A stretch of DNA of 64,000 bases. Origin: Chloroflexota bacterium (GTDB taxonomy: Bacteria; Chloroflexota; Anaerolineae; Anaerolineales; Villigracilaceae). This document shows, one piece after another, positions 42,399-49,962 of this stretch (the stretch's first letter is position 1; the number at the start of each line of letters is the position of its first letter). The position numbers and the translations under genes are program-made. The notes under the pieces were generated by a model, which worked only from the letters and a program-made list of their open reading frames with translations, was not told the origin of the DNA and made no database searches. The stretch lies in NCBI GenBank assembly GCA_016234555.1, contig JACRBJ010000027.1, positions 62,001-126,000 of the forward strand, written 5' to 3'.

Positions 42399-42821
42399 AT
42401 GCCACGCCTGAGTTATCTCTTCATCCGCGCTTCGCTGATCTACCTCGTGCTGGGATTTACCCTCGGCGGGCTGATCCTCGCCAATAAAAGCATTCCCTTT
42501 GCCCCCTTCATTTGGGCGTTGCTCCCAGCCCATATCGAATTCCTAATTTTAGGTTGGCTGACTCAACTGGCGTTGGGTGTGGCATTTTGGATTCTGCCCC
42601 GTTTCGTTGGTGGCACGTCGCGCGGTGATGAACGCTGGAGTTGGGCGGCGTTCACGCTGATCAACCTTGGCATTGCGCTCAACATTGCTGCCCCCTACGC
42701 AGGATTTATCTGGCTGGGACTCCTAGCGCGGATTTTGCAGGCGGCTGGAGTCGCCGCGTTTGCCATTGGCAACTGGCAGCGGATTTATCCCCTCAAAATT
42801 TCACTTCCGCCCCGTCAATAA
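42399..42821 (+). CDS. Second small four-helix membrane protein, paralogue of the previous gene
   Basis: 140 residues; starts directly after the stop of the preceding gene. HIEFLILGWLTQLALGVAFWILPRF aligns with the HLLTFGWLTQ helix of its neighbour, keeping the histidine. Four membrane helices. Tandem duplication followed by divergence is likely. Partner or electron-carrier role near NirK is inferred only from position. Confidence 0.7.
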   Translation: MPRLSYLFIRASLIYLVLGFTLGGLILANKSIPFAPFIWALLPAHIEFLILGWLTQLALGVAFWILPRFVGGTSRGDERWSWAAFTLINLGIALNIAAPYAGFIWLGLLARILQAAGVAAFAIGNWQRIYPLKISLPPRQ

Positions 42822-42832
42822 AGATCATCCTG

Positions 42833-42875
42833 TTTGCGCCAGCGCAAAGACAGCACGGGGGAAAAACGATATTCT
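42833..42875 (+). promoter_or_regulatory. CRP/FNR-type operator and -10 before the DUF1858-nirK unit
   Basis: TTTGCGCCAGCGCAAA (42833-42848) centred 29.5 nt before TATTCT (42870-42875), nearly the same spacing as at 40888. The flanks also match (CCTG before, GACA after). Confidence 0.75.
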
Positions 42876-42884
42876 ATGTTCATC

Positions 42885-43100
42885 ATGAACGATGATTTTG
42901 AGATTTCTGAAACAAGCGTGGAAAATTTTCTAAAGTCCACACCCAAAGCCGCCAGGTTTTTTCTGGACTGGCGCACCGCCTGCGTAGGCTGTGGCTTCGC
43001 GCGCTTTTGCACGCTGAAGGATGTCATCAACAGCTATCAGTTGGATGAAAGACTTTTTCTGGAAAAACTCGCCAAAATCATCGTTCAAAAATCTAAATGA
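42885..43100 (+). CDS. DUF1858-like redox-disulfide protein
   Basis: 71 residues from the ATG at 42885; an in-frame ATG at 42876 is possible but would lie before the predicted transcription start. The core TACVGCGFARFCTLKDVINSYQLDE carries three cysteines in a C..C....C pattern, like DUF1858 proteins associated with hybrid cluster and nitrogen-oxide enzymes. Ten nt separate it from the nirK start, so they are cotranscribed. Confidence 0.75.
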   Translation: MNDDFEISETSVENFLKSTPKAARFFLDWRTACVGCGFARFCTLKDVINSYQLDERLFLEKLAKIIVQKSK

Positions 43101-43110
43101 GGAGAACAAA

Positions 43111-44883
43111 ATGAAATCGTTCCTTAAATTCCCGATGTTGACCATTTTACTGGCAGTCATTGTTGGCGCCTGCACGACCTCAAATTCCAAAATTTCGGAT
43201 AGAGAATACATTCTGACCACAGAAATGAAAGACGGCAACCTGATCTTTCTAGGTGTCAGCGATGAGATTAATGGGATCGCAAACCCCACCCTGAGCGCCA
43301 ATCCCGGTGAGACCATTACGGTGACACTCATCAACGGCGGCATGGGACAGCACGCTATTAATTTCCCTGAAGTCAAAGCCAGCACAGCCGTGGTCACTGA
43401 AAAGGGTGAAGAAACCTCGGTGACATTCACCGTGCCGAATACCCACGGAGAAATGGAATATTATGACAACGTCGCCAATCATGCCGAGTTGGGAATGAGA
43501 GGCGTCCTGTTGGTCGGCACGGCAGAGCAATCGTCAGCTTCTTCCGCTCCGAGTAGTGGCGACCCGCAGGTGATCGCCGCATTCCAAAAAGGCGCCTGCG
43601 GAAGTTGCCATATCATCCCTGGAATTCCAAATTCCGCGGGCGTGATCGCGCCTGATCTTTCGGATGTACATCTCGCGGCGCTGAAACACTTCGATGATGG
43701 TTCATATACAGGAAAAGCGACCACTGCCGAGGAATATATCCACGAATCAATTCTCGAACCAAATTTGTTCATCACCCCCAAATGTCCCACGGGCGCATGT
43801 CCTCCCAACGTTATGCCTGCCACATTGAAAGATACCTTGACAGCTGACGAAATCAATTCAATTGTCAAATATCTCGATGGATTACCCGATGGCGCGTATG
43901 GCTCGGAATCCGCAGCCGAAGCCGCGCCCGCTGTTGAACAAGCTCCCACCACAGGCGCAGACATCGTCCGCGACCCAACCGACCTGCCCGCTCCCCTGCC
44001 TATCCGCGAACCTCAAACCGTCCGCATTGACCTGGAAGCCATCGAAGTCGAAGGCCAACTTGCAGATGGAACCACTTTCACCTATTGGACATTCAATGGC
44101 GCAGTCCCAGGACCCTTCTTCCGCGTGCGCCTGGGCGACACCATCGAAGTCCACATGAAGAACAACACTTCGAGCACCATGCATCACTCCGTCGATTTTC
44201 ACGCAGTGACAGGTCCAGGCGGCGGTGCGGTCATGACCCAGACTGAGCCCGGCAAGGAAACCATGTTCACCGCCAAGGCACTTAATCCCGGCCTCTTCGT
44301 ATACCATTGCGCCACACCCATGGTTGCCAACCACATCTCGAACGGCATGTACGGGTTGATCCTCGTCGAACCCGAAGGCGGACTTCCCTCAGTGGATCGA
44401 GAATTTTACGTCATGCAGGGCGACATCTACACCACAGGCGCATTTGGCGAACAAGGCAAGCAAACAACCGACGTAACCAAACTGCTCAACGAAGACCCGG
44501 AATATGTTGTCTTCAACGGCGCAGTAGGCGCGCTCACAGCTCAGAAACCCTTCAAAGCAAACGTGGGCGAAACCGTGCGTATCTTCTTTGGCGTAGGCGG
44601 ACCCAATCTCACATCGTCATTCCACGTTATCGGCGAGATCTTCGACAGGGTGTATGACCAGGCTTCCCTTACCGGCGCGCCGCTCACCGATGTACAAACC
44701 ACCCTCGTCCCGCCCGGTGGCGCAACCATGGTTGAATTCGGCCTTGAAGTCCCCGGCAACTATATCCTTGTTGACCATGCCCTCTCACGTCTGCAACGCG
44801 GGCTGGCTGGATACCTGATCGTTGAGGGACCAGACGTTCCTGAAATCTTCCACGGCACACCAACTTCAGGAAGTGGACATTAA
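43111..44883 (+). CDS. nirK: Copper nitrite reductase with N-terminal cupredoxin and cytochrome c domains
   Basis: 590 residues from the ATG at 43111 (GAGGAG upstream). Lipobox VGAC (Cys21). Residues 30-138 form a cupredoxin-like domain that lacks a type 1 cysteine. Residues 150-258 are a cytochrome c domain with haem motif CGSCH (163-167) and likely axial M235. Residues 300-575 are NirK: type 1 copper ligands H359, C400, H408, M413; type 2 ligands H364, H399, H556; catalytic D362 and H505. It reduces nitrite to NO outside the membrane; the tethered haem probably supplies electrons. It is the last gene of the FNR-type unit and is followed by a terminator. Confidence 0.93.
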   Translation: MKSFLKFPMLTILLAVIVGACTTSNSKISDREYILTTEMKDGNLIFLGVSDEINGIANPTLSANPGETITVTLINGGMGQHAINFPEVKASTAVVTEKGEETSVTFTVPNTHGEMEYYDNVANHAELGMRGVLLVGTAEQSSASSAPSSGDPQVIAAFQKGACGSCHIIPGIPNSAGVIAPDLSDVHLAALKHFDDGSYTGKATTAEEYIHESILEPNLFITPKCPTGACPPNVMPATLKDTLTADEINSIVKYLDGLPDGAYGSESAAEAAPAVEQAPTTGADIVRDPTDLPAPLPIREPQTVRIDLEAIEVEGQLADGTTFTYWTFNGAVPGPFFRVRLGDTIEVHMKNNTSSTMHHSVDFHAVTGPGGGAVMTQTEPGKETMFTAKALNPGLFVYHCATPMVANHISNGMYGLILVEPEGGLPSVDREFYVMQGDIYTTGAFGEQGKQTTDVTKLLNEDPEYVVFNGAVGALTAQKPFKANVGETVRIFFGVGGPNLTSSFHVIGEIFDRVYDQASLTGAPLTDVQTTLVPPGGATMVEFGLEVPGNYILVDHALSRLQRGLAGYLIVEGPDVPEIFHGTPTSGSGH

Positions 44884-44895
44884 AATTATTTGACC

Positions 44896-44925
44896 AAAAG
44901 CCCCGTTCAGCATGACGGGGCTTTT
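44896..44925 (+). terminator. Terminator after nirK
   Basis: A perfect 11-bp stem (AAAAGCCCCGT 44896-44906, ACGGGGCTTTT 44915-44925) with an 8-nt loop, 13 nt after the nirK stop codon. Confidence 0.92.
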
Positions 44926-44929
44926 CCAT

Positions 44930-44935
44930 TATAAT
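44930..44935 (+). promoter_or_regulatory. -10 element of a probable leaderless promoter
   Basis: TATAAT, 6 nt before the ATG at 44942; it begins only 4 nt after the nirK terminator stem. Confidence 0.6.
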
Positions 44936-44941
44936 TTCGGG

Positions 44942-45574
44942 ATGAAAAAACGCTTGTTTCTTTTTCCCACCCTCGGCCTGATTCTGTTCCTGCTGGCAGC
45001 CTGCGCCCCAAAGAAAGCGCCAACCCAGGACCTCCAATTCCAAATCGACCAGGCGGTTGCCGCCACGCTGATCGCCATGCCGATCCCCACCCAACTCCCG
45101 CCGCCGACTCCCTACCCCACCCCCACAGCCGTCAGCCTGGCGGGACTTTACTGCGAGTACAAATTCTGCATCGGGCATCCCGCTGACGTGGCATTCTACG
45201 ATCATCTCGCCACCCAGAACATCGGCGCTCCCAGCACGTACGGCAACGGCTTCCTTTACGCTTATCAAATCCCCAGTGTGGTTATCAGCTTGATCTGGCT
45301 GCAAGCACCGGGGACAACCGACCCGAAATTCCTGCTCGACACCATCCTCGACGACCAGGCGGACGTCCCCACCGGATCGCTCGATGTAAAATTAATCCGC
45401 GATATGAACGTGGTCTACACCCCCATCACAACTTCGATCCCCGAAGTCCCCTTCGGCAGCGCTGGCGCATGGACTTGTGGTGACCGCGTCTTTGCCTGGA
45501 AAGCCTACACCCAACAGGCGGATACCGCCGCCGCGTTGTTTTCAGATGCAATGGCAAGGTTCTCCTGCGGATAG
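44942..45574 (+). CDS. Lipoprotein of unknown function
   Basis: 210 residues. Signal peptide with lipobox LLAAC (Cys about 21). After a Pro/Thr-rich linker (PIPTQLPPPTPYPTPTA), residues 65-210 form a compact domain (YCEYKFCIGHPADVAFYDHLA, PSVVISLIWLQAPG, RVFAWKAYTQQADTAAALFSDAMARFSCG) with four cysteines, perhaps two disulfides. No known family is recognised. It is likely leaderless. Confidence 0.72.
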   Translation: MKKRLFLFPTLGLILFLLAACAPKKAPTQDLQFQIDQAVAATLIAMPIPTQLPPPTPYPTPTAVSLAGLYCEYKFCIGHPADVAFYDHLATQNIGAPSTYGNGFLYAYQIPSVVISLIWLQAPGTTDPKFLLDTILDDQADVPTGSLDVKLIRDMNVVYTPITTSIPEVPFGSAGAWTCGDRVFAWKAYTQQADTAAALFSDAMARFSCG

Positions 45575-45586
45575 TAATCAAAGAAA

Positions 45587-45610
45587 ATGCCCCGCGTGGT
45601 TGCAGGGCAT
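45587..45610 (-). terminator. Hairpin between convergent genes
   Basis: ATGCCC (45587-45592) pairs with GGGCAT (45605-45610). On the minus strand it is followed by TTTTCTTT, so it mainly serves the zinc-ribbon gene that ends at 45630. Confidence 0.65.
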
Positions 45611-45629
45611 GCATTTAGTTGGGGGAATC

Positions 45630-46628
45630 TCAGTCGCAGGTAATCACCAGAAAATTTACATTGCGGATGGTGGCGGGACCCGGAACTGACCTTACGTCAA
45701 AAGATTCGTTGTCAACATAGGCGGCGGTCATGTCGTTCGGCACTTTCACAAGGGTCGAGTCGGCGGGGCTGATCATCTGCCAGGAAGGGATTTCTTCCAT
45801 ATCACGATACCAAAATTGCGGGTCGCCTCCGAACAATTGCGCTGCGGTTTCCGGGGTGGCTGGGCAAGCCGCTTTTTTGGGTCCCTTGCCGGTTTCCACC
45901 GTGGTACTTGGCAGACTTGCCAAATCGGGGCGGTTCTTCGAGGGAATGATTTTCAGTAACATGCCAATCGCCGAGGGCTGGTTTGCCGGCGCCGTCGGCA
46001 CAGGGGTTACGGTGACCGTACCCGTCAACACCAGGATTTTTCCGCTTGTAGCCAGCCACGTCCCCGCCAACAGGACGAGGGCAACGATGGAAATCCCAGC
46101 CGTCATCCAGAATTTTTTGTTCTGCTGCTCTGCATCGTCTTCGACAACCTGTTTCAACCGCGCAAAAATGGCATCCGCCTGTTCCTGATCCAGCCCCGAT
46201 TGGGTCAGCATCGTTTGGATCGCCTTGGGATTGTTCCCCAGTTGATACATGCGCAGCGCGCGTTTCCAGGCATCATCGGCGGGTGACGCGACTGGCGGCT
46301 GGTCCGGGACTTTTTTCTCCGGCGCGGCGGGACGATATTTGGCGATGATTCCCGCCAGCTTCACAGCCTCAACCCATCGATTACGAAGAATGGCGTCCAC
46401 GAATTCCAGTTCATCGGGGAGATGTTTCAGGCGGACATACCTGCCTCCATTCTCCACCTCGAACGAGACTCCGCACTTCGTGCAGGACATATAATCGGCT
46501 GCGTCCGGCAAACGAGTGACCTTCAAATTCGACGATCCACAGGCTGGACAACGTCCGTTCTTTACCCAACTTTCGGGAATATCCCGCCTGGGCATTGGGG
46601 TTGGGGGTTTGTTTTCCTGGTTTTGCAT
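45630..46628 (-). CDS. Zinc-ribbon membrane protein with extracytoplasmic C-terminus
   Basis: 332 residues. N-terminal zinc ribbon with CPAC and CTKC (about 27-52), a helical cytoplasmic region (to about 170), one membrane helix (about 173-195, WMTAGISIVALVLLAGTWLA), a Pro/Thr linker and an outside domain of about 120 residues with two cysteines. No family was identified; the layout suggests a signalling or scaffolding protein. A TACAAT element lies 6 nt before the ATG, another leaderless arrangement. Confidence 0.72.
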   Translation of the reverse strand: MQNQENKPPTPMPRRDIPESWVKNGRCPACGSSNLKVTRLPDAADYMSCTKCGVSFEVENGGRYVRLKHLPDELEFVDAILRNRWVEAVKLAGIIAKYRPAAPEKKVPDQPPVASPADDAWKRALRMYQLGNNPKAIQTMLTQSGLDQEQADAIFARLKQVVEDDAEQQNKKFWMTAGISIVALVLLAGTWLATSGKILVLTGTVTVTPVPTAPANQPSAIGMLLKIIPSKNRPDLASLPSTTVETGKGPKKAACPATPETAAQLFGGDPQFWYRDMEEIPSWQMISPADSTLVKVPNDMTAAYVDNESFDVRSVPGPATIRNVNFLVITCD

Positions 46629-46634
46629 GGTTAA

Positions 46635-46640
46635 ATTGTA
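46635..46640 (-). promoter_or_regulatory. -10 element of a probable leaderless promoter
   Basis: TACAAT on the minus strand, 6 nt upstream of the zinc-ribbon gene's ATG. Confidence 0.5.
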
Positions 46641-46699
46641 GACCCGTCGTTTACAAAAATTCCTTACAAATTCTTGACAGGCTGGATTCTACCAAAGAC

Positions 46700-47800
46700 T
46701 CACATTCCCAACTTCTTTGCCTCGTTCCAGAAGGCATCCATTTCCTCCAAAGTCATGTCCGAAAGATTCCGTCCCTGCTTTTTCGCACCCTGCTCCACGA
46801 AACCAAAGCGCTTCTTGAATTTTAGGTTCGTCCCCCGCAGCGCAGACTCGGCATCGACTTTGCGCCAGCGGGCCAGGTTGACCAGCACAAAGAACAGGTC
46901 GCCAAGTTCAGAGGTGACCTCTTCTAGGTTTTGCGCATTCTTCACCTCCTCGATCTCCTCGCGGACTTTGTCGAGTACACCTCCCACTTCGGGCCAGTCA
47001 AAGCCGACACGGGCAGCGCGATCCTGGTATTCCTGCGCCTGGGTCAGGGCAGGCAGGGCGGAGGGAATCCCATCCAACAAGCCCTTTTCCTGTTCAGCTT
47101 TTCCGTTTTCCTTACGTTCCTTTTCCTTCAACTTCTCCCAGTTCTGCAAAACGCCATCCACCGAATCCACTTCCACATTGCCAAAGACATGCGGATGGCG
47201 GCGGACGATTTTGTCGTAAATCCCCTTGACCACCTGCGCCATCGTGAACTCGTCGGTTTCAGTGGCGATCTGGGCATTCAGCATGATTTGCAAAAGCAGG
47301 TCGCCGAATTCCTCGCGCATCCCATGGGAGTCGTTTTCGTCCATCGCGGTCAGGGTTTCATAGGATTCTTCGAGCAGGTGAGTCCGCAGGGTTTGATGGG
47401 TTTGCTTCTTGTCCCACGGACAGCCATCCGGGGCGCGCAGGTGAGCCACGATTTCGCCAAACGCCTCGAAGGAAGTTCCCTCCCCCAGTGATGGAAGATA
47501 GAGGCAGGTGGAAGGGAAAAAGTCAAAGGTCGAAAGTTGAAGGTCGTCAAGTTGAGCGACTTTCGACCTTTGACCTTCGACCAGTATTACCTCATGTTCC
47601 TTCGGATAAATCACCTGCAAAACGTTCTTCACCTGCAAAGCCAGTTCGGGAGAATCGAGTCCCACCAGCAGAGCGGGCGCATCGGGCGGGAAGGGTGGAT
47701 AATGCGCAGAGGAGAGAGTCCGCGCATCGATCAGAGTCAGCCTCGAGGGCGAAGTCAGGCGAAGCATCTCGAAAACACGCGAAACAAGTTCAAAATCCAT
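46700..47800 (-). CDS. mazG: MazG nucleoside triphosphate pyrophosphohydrolase with N-terminal extension
   Basis: 366 residues. Residues about 125-360 hold two MazG repeats: RAPDGCPWDKKQTHQTLRTHLLEESYE with the EExxE metal site (EEFGDLLLQ), then a second set ending EELGDLFF-like ELGDLFFVLVNLARW. It hydrolyses dNTPs or (p)ppGpp-type nucleotides. The N-terminus resembles the end of a tetrapyrrole-methylase-like domain (LLVGLDSPELALQVKNVL), as in YabN-type fusions but truncated. Between them a 16-bp inverted repeat (arms 47522-47537 and 47559-47574) lies in the coding sequence and encodes SKVAQLDDLQLSTF, apparently a repeat insertion. Confidence 0.88.
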   Translation of the reverse strand: MDFELVSRVFEMLRLTSPSRLTLIDARTLSSAHYPPFPPDAPALLVGLDSPELALQVKNVLQVIYPKEHEVILVEGQRSKVAQLDDLQLSTFDFFPSTCLYLPSLGEGTSFEAFGEIVAHLRAPDGCPWDKKQTHQTLRTHLLEESYETLTAMDENDSHGMREEFGDLLLQIMLNAQIATETDEFTMAQVVKGIYDKIVRRHPHVFGNVEVDSVDGVLQNWEKLKEKERKENGKAEQEKGLLDGIPSALPALTQAQEYQDRAARVGFDWPEVGGVLDKVREEIEEVKNAQNLEEVTSELGDLFFVLVNLARWRKVDAESALRGTNLKFKKRFGFVEQGAKKQGRNLSDMTLEEMDAFWNEAKKLGM

Positions 47801-47818
47801 TGGAGTCTCCGTTAAAAG

Positions 47819-47854
47819 GTAATTGGTAATTCGTAATTACGAATTACCAATTAC
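47819..47854. repeat. Perfect 36-nt palindrome
   Basis: Built from the word GGTAATT and its complement; each strand reads the same from 47819 to 47854. It lies between the rpsI stop codon and the mazG start and could form an 18-bp helix, possibly ending the ribosomal operon. Confidence 0.9.
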
Positions 47855-47882
47855 AGAACAAACATTATTTTTGCAAAAAGGT

Positions 47883-48275
47883 TTAACGCTTGGTGTAGGT
47901 GGGAGCCTTGCGGGCTTTCTTGAGACCGGGCTTCTTGCGTTCCTTCACGCGGGCGTCGCGGGTGAGCAAGCCCTTCTTGCGCAGGGCGGCTGTCCAGCTG
48001 GCATCGATCAGTTGAAGGGCGCGGGCAATTCCCAGCCGCACAGATTCAACCTGACCTGCAACGCCGCCGCCGTTCACCAGCACGCTGACGTCGTATTTAT
48101 TCGCTTCCTGACCCACCGCGCCGAAGGGGCGCAGAATATCCTCGACATCGCCGAGACGGGTGAAGAAGGCGGGACCTTCCTTTTCGTTGACGACGAACTT
48201 GCCTGAGCCGGTCACAACACGCACGCGGGCGATGCTTTCCTTGCGGCGTCCAATGCCTTCAAAATATTGAGCCAT
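47883..48275 (-). CDS. rpsI: 30S ribosomal protein S9
   Basis: 130 residues from the ATG at 48275 (MAQYFEGIGRRKESIARV), preceded by GAGG; the GTG two codons upstream is less likely. The core VNGGGVAGQVESVRLGIARAL and the basic tail KKARKAPTYTKR, which reaches the P-site tRNA, are intact. It follows rplM closely, the usual L13-S9 pair. Confidence 0.95.
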   Translation of the reverse strand: MAQYFEGIGRRKESIARVRVVTGSGKFVVNEKEGPAFFTRLGDVEDILRPFGAVGQEANKYDVSVLVNGGGVAGQVESVRLGIARALQLIDASWTAALRKKGLLTRDARVKERKKPGLKKARKAPTYTKR

Positions 48276-48289
48276 ATTCACTTACCTCT

Positions 48290-48742
48290 TTATTCCAAAA
48301 CTTTCGGGTTCTGAACCTGGTGCGGATGCTCGGGTCCAGCATAGATCTTCAAGCGCTTGAGCGTGGCGCGTCCCATGCGGTTGTGGGGCAGCATGCCCCA
48401 GACAGCATCGCGCAGGGCGCGGTCGGGATGCTGGGCAAGCTGGTCGCGCAGCGAGATGCTCTTCAAGCCACCCGGATGACCCGAATGCTTATAGTAGATC
48501 TTGCTCGTCAATTTGCTGTTGGTCTTGGTGCCGGTCACGGTAACGCGCTCGGTGTTCACCACCACCACAAAGTCGCCCATTTCCACGCCGGGCGTGAAGG
48601 TGGGCTTGTGTTTGCCAAGCAAAACGTGGGCGATGCGCGCGGCAATGCGTCCCAGGGTCTGCCCATCGGCATTGATCAAAACCCAGTCGCGCTGAATTTC
48701 AGCAGCTTTCGGATAGTACGTTTTCTGTTGCACTTTCGTCAC
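48290..48742 (-). CDS. rplM: 50S ribosomal protein L13
   Basis: 150 residues, GTG start. Typical segments: YYPKAAEIQRDWVLINADGQTLGRIA, LLGKHKPTFTPGVEMGDFVVVVN, and AVWGMLPHNRMGRATLKRLKIYAG. The start lies 44 nt inside the end of truA, an unusually long overlap that suggests translational coupling. The C-terminal tail PHQVQNPKVLE is common. Confidence 0.95.
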   Translation of the reverse strand: MTKVQQKTYYPKAAEIQRDWVLINADGQTLGRIAARIAHVLLGKHKPTFTPGVEMGDFVVVVNTERVTVTGTKTNSKLTSKIYYKHSGHPGGLKSISLRDQLAQHPDRALRDAVWGMLPHNRMGRATLKRLKIYAGPEHPHQVQNPKVLE

Positions 48743-49502
48743 TCCGTTTCATAATCTTTTCATGTGATCCATACGTTACTTCGACCAGCGTTAGCCCGTG
48801 TGCGGGAGCCAGCCCGGCGGGAAGTTTCTCCTGTCTTTCGAGGGCGGTTTGAACCCTCTCCAGCGGAATCTTTCCCTGCGCGAGCGAGACCTGCACAAAG
48901 ACCAGTCTTCTTGCCATGCGATATAAGAACGCGTCCGCCCGAACCTCGAACTGCCACTCACCATCGGGCATTCTCTTCCATTCGGCTTTTGTCACCGTGC
49001 GGGTCGTCGTTCCTTTCGGAGTCGTCGGCGAACCGAAGGCGGCAAAATCATGTGTGCCGGTGAAGATACCTGCATTGCGGATGAGCGCGTCTCCGTCCAC
49101 GGGGGGAAAGACTCGCCACAGGAATTTCTCCCGCAGCGGGTCACGGATCGGGTCGCAAAACAGCCTGTAGCGATACTGACGCGAGACTGCGTCGAAGCGC
49201 GGATGGAAGTCCGCCGGGGCTGGGGACAGGCTTCGGACGGCAAGGTCAGGCGGGAGGTTTGCCTCAATCGCCTTGAACAGTTTTTCCGTCGGGTGCGACC
49301 AATCAAGGTCGAACGCCGCCACCTGTCCGCTTGCGTGGACTCCCGTATCCGTCCTGCCAGCCATGATGACCGACCTGCCAGTCCAGCCTAATTTGCGGAG
49401 GGCTTTTTCGAACTCGCCCTGTACCGTGCGGGACTTCGCCTGCATCTGGCTCCCGAAAAACCCGGAGCCGTCGTAGGCAAGGATCACTTTGTAACGTTCC
49501 AT
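48699..49502 (-). CDS. truA: tRNA pseudouridine(38-40) synthase
   Basis: 267 residues. The catalytic Asp is in AGRTDTGVHASGQV (about D52), with the FAAFGS segment (HDFAAFGSPTTPKGTTTRTV) and the end FLYRMARRLVFVQ. It isomerises uridines 38-40 of tRNA anticodon arms. The last 15 or so residues (MKRSDESATENVLSESC) overlap rplM and are probably not conserved. It lies between rplQ and rplM, as in many ribosomal operons. Confidence 0.93.
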   Translation of the reverse strand: MERYKVILAYDGSGFFGSQMQAKSRTVQGEFEKALRKLGWTGRSVIMAGRTDTGVHASGQVAAFDLDWSHPTEKLFKAIEANLPPDLAVRSLSPAPADFHPRFDAVSRQYRYRLFCDPIRDPLREKFLWRVFPPVDGDALIRNAGIFTGTHDFAAFGSPTTPKGTTTRTVTKAEWKRMPDGEWQFEVRADAFLYRMARRLVFVQVSLAQGKIPLERVQTALERQEKLPAGLAPAHGLTLVEVTYGSHEKIMKRSDESATENVLSESC

Positions 49503-49519
49503 TTTCAGTCATCAGTCGC

Positions 49520-49562
49520 CAGTAATCAGTCATCAGTTTTCTCTTCTGATTACTGATTACTG
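49520..49562. repeat. Inverted repeat between rplQ and truA
   Basis: Arms of 17 nt at 49520-49536 and 49546-49562 with one mismatch, built from AGTAATCAGT / ACTGATTACT words. A TTTTCTCTT tract fills the loop. It may tune read-through from the ribosomal operon into truA. Confidence 0.8.
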
Positions 49563-49582
49563 CTTACCGATCACTGTAATTA

Positions 49583-49960
49583 CTACTCTTCCACCAGTTC
49601 CAAAATCACCATCTCAGCCGCGTCGCCGTGGCGGGGTCCGAGTTTCATCACGCGGGTGTATCCACCAGGACGGTTGGCAAAGCGCGGGGCGATCTCGTCG
49701 AACAGGCGCTTGATAAGCTGGTTGTCGCCCAACTTGGAGGCAGCCAGACGGCGCGCGTTCATTTTCTGCGCATCGGTGCCGTTGGCGCTGTTGCGGGCGA
49801 GGGTGATCAGGCGTTCGGCGTCACCACGGATGGCGGCAGCCTTTGCCTGGGTGGTCTGAATTCGTTCGTGTGTAAAAAATTGTTTGATCAGGTTGCGCCT
49901 CAGGGCGATACGCGCGCCTGAAGTGCGTCCCAATGTGTAACCTGCTACTGAATGTCGCAT
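49583..49960 (-). CDS. rplQ: 50S ribosomal protein L17
   Basis: 125 residues. RTSGARIALRRNLIKQFFTHERIQTTQAKA and the end GGYTRVMKLGPRHGDAAEMVILELVE are the conserved L17 segments. The protein lines the exit-tunnel side of the large subunit. It starts 2 nt after the rpoA stop codon, the normal end of the alpha operon. Confidence 0.96.
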   Translation of the reverse strand: MRHSVAGYTLGRTSGARIALRRNLIKQFFTHERIQTTQAKAAAIRGDAERLITLARNSANGTDAQKMNARRLAASKLGDNQLIKRLFDEIAPRFANRPGGYTRVMKLGPRHGDAAEMVILELVEE

Positions 49961-49962
49961 CT

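Noticed and set aside
42834..42884. Longer N-terminus for the DUF1858-like protein
   Set aside because: It would translate the CRP/FNR-type palindrome and the -10 element. The later ATG fits both the promoter and the domain start.
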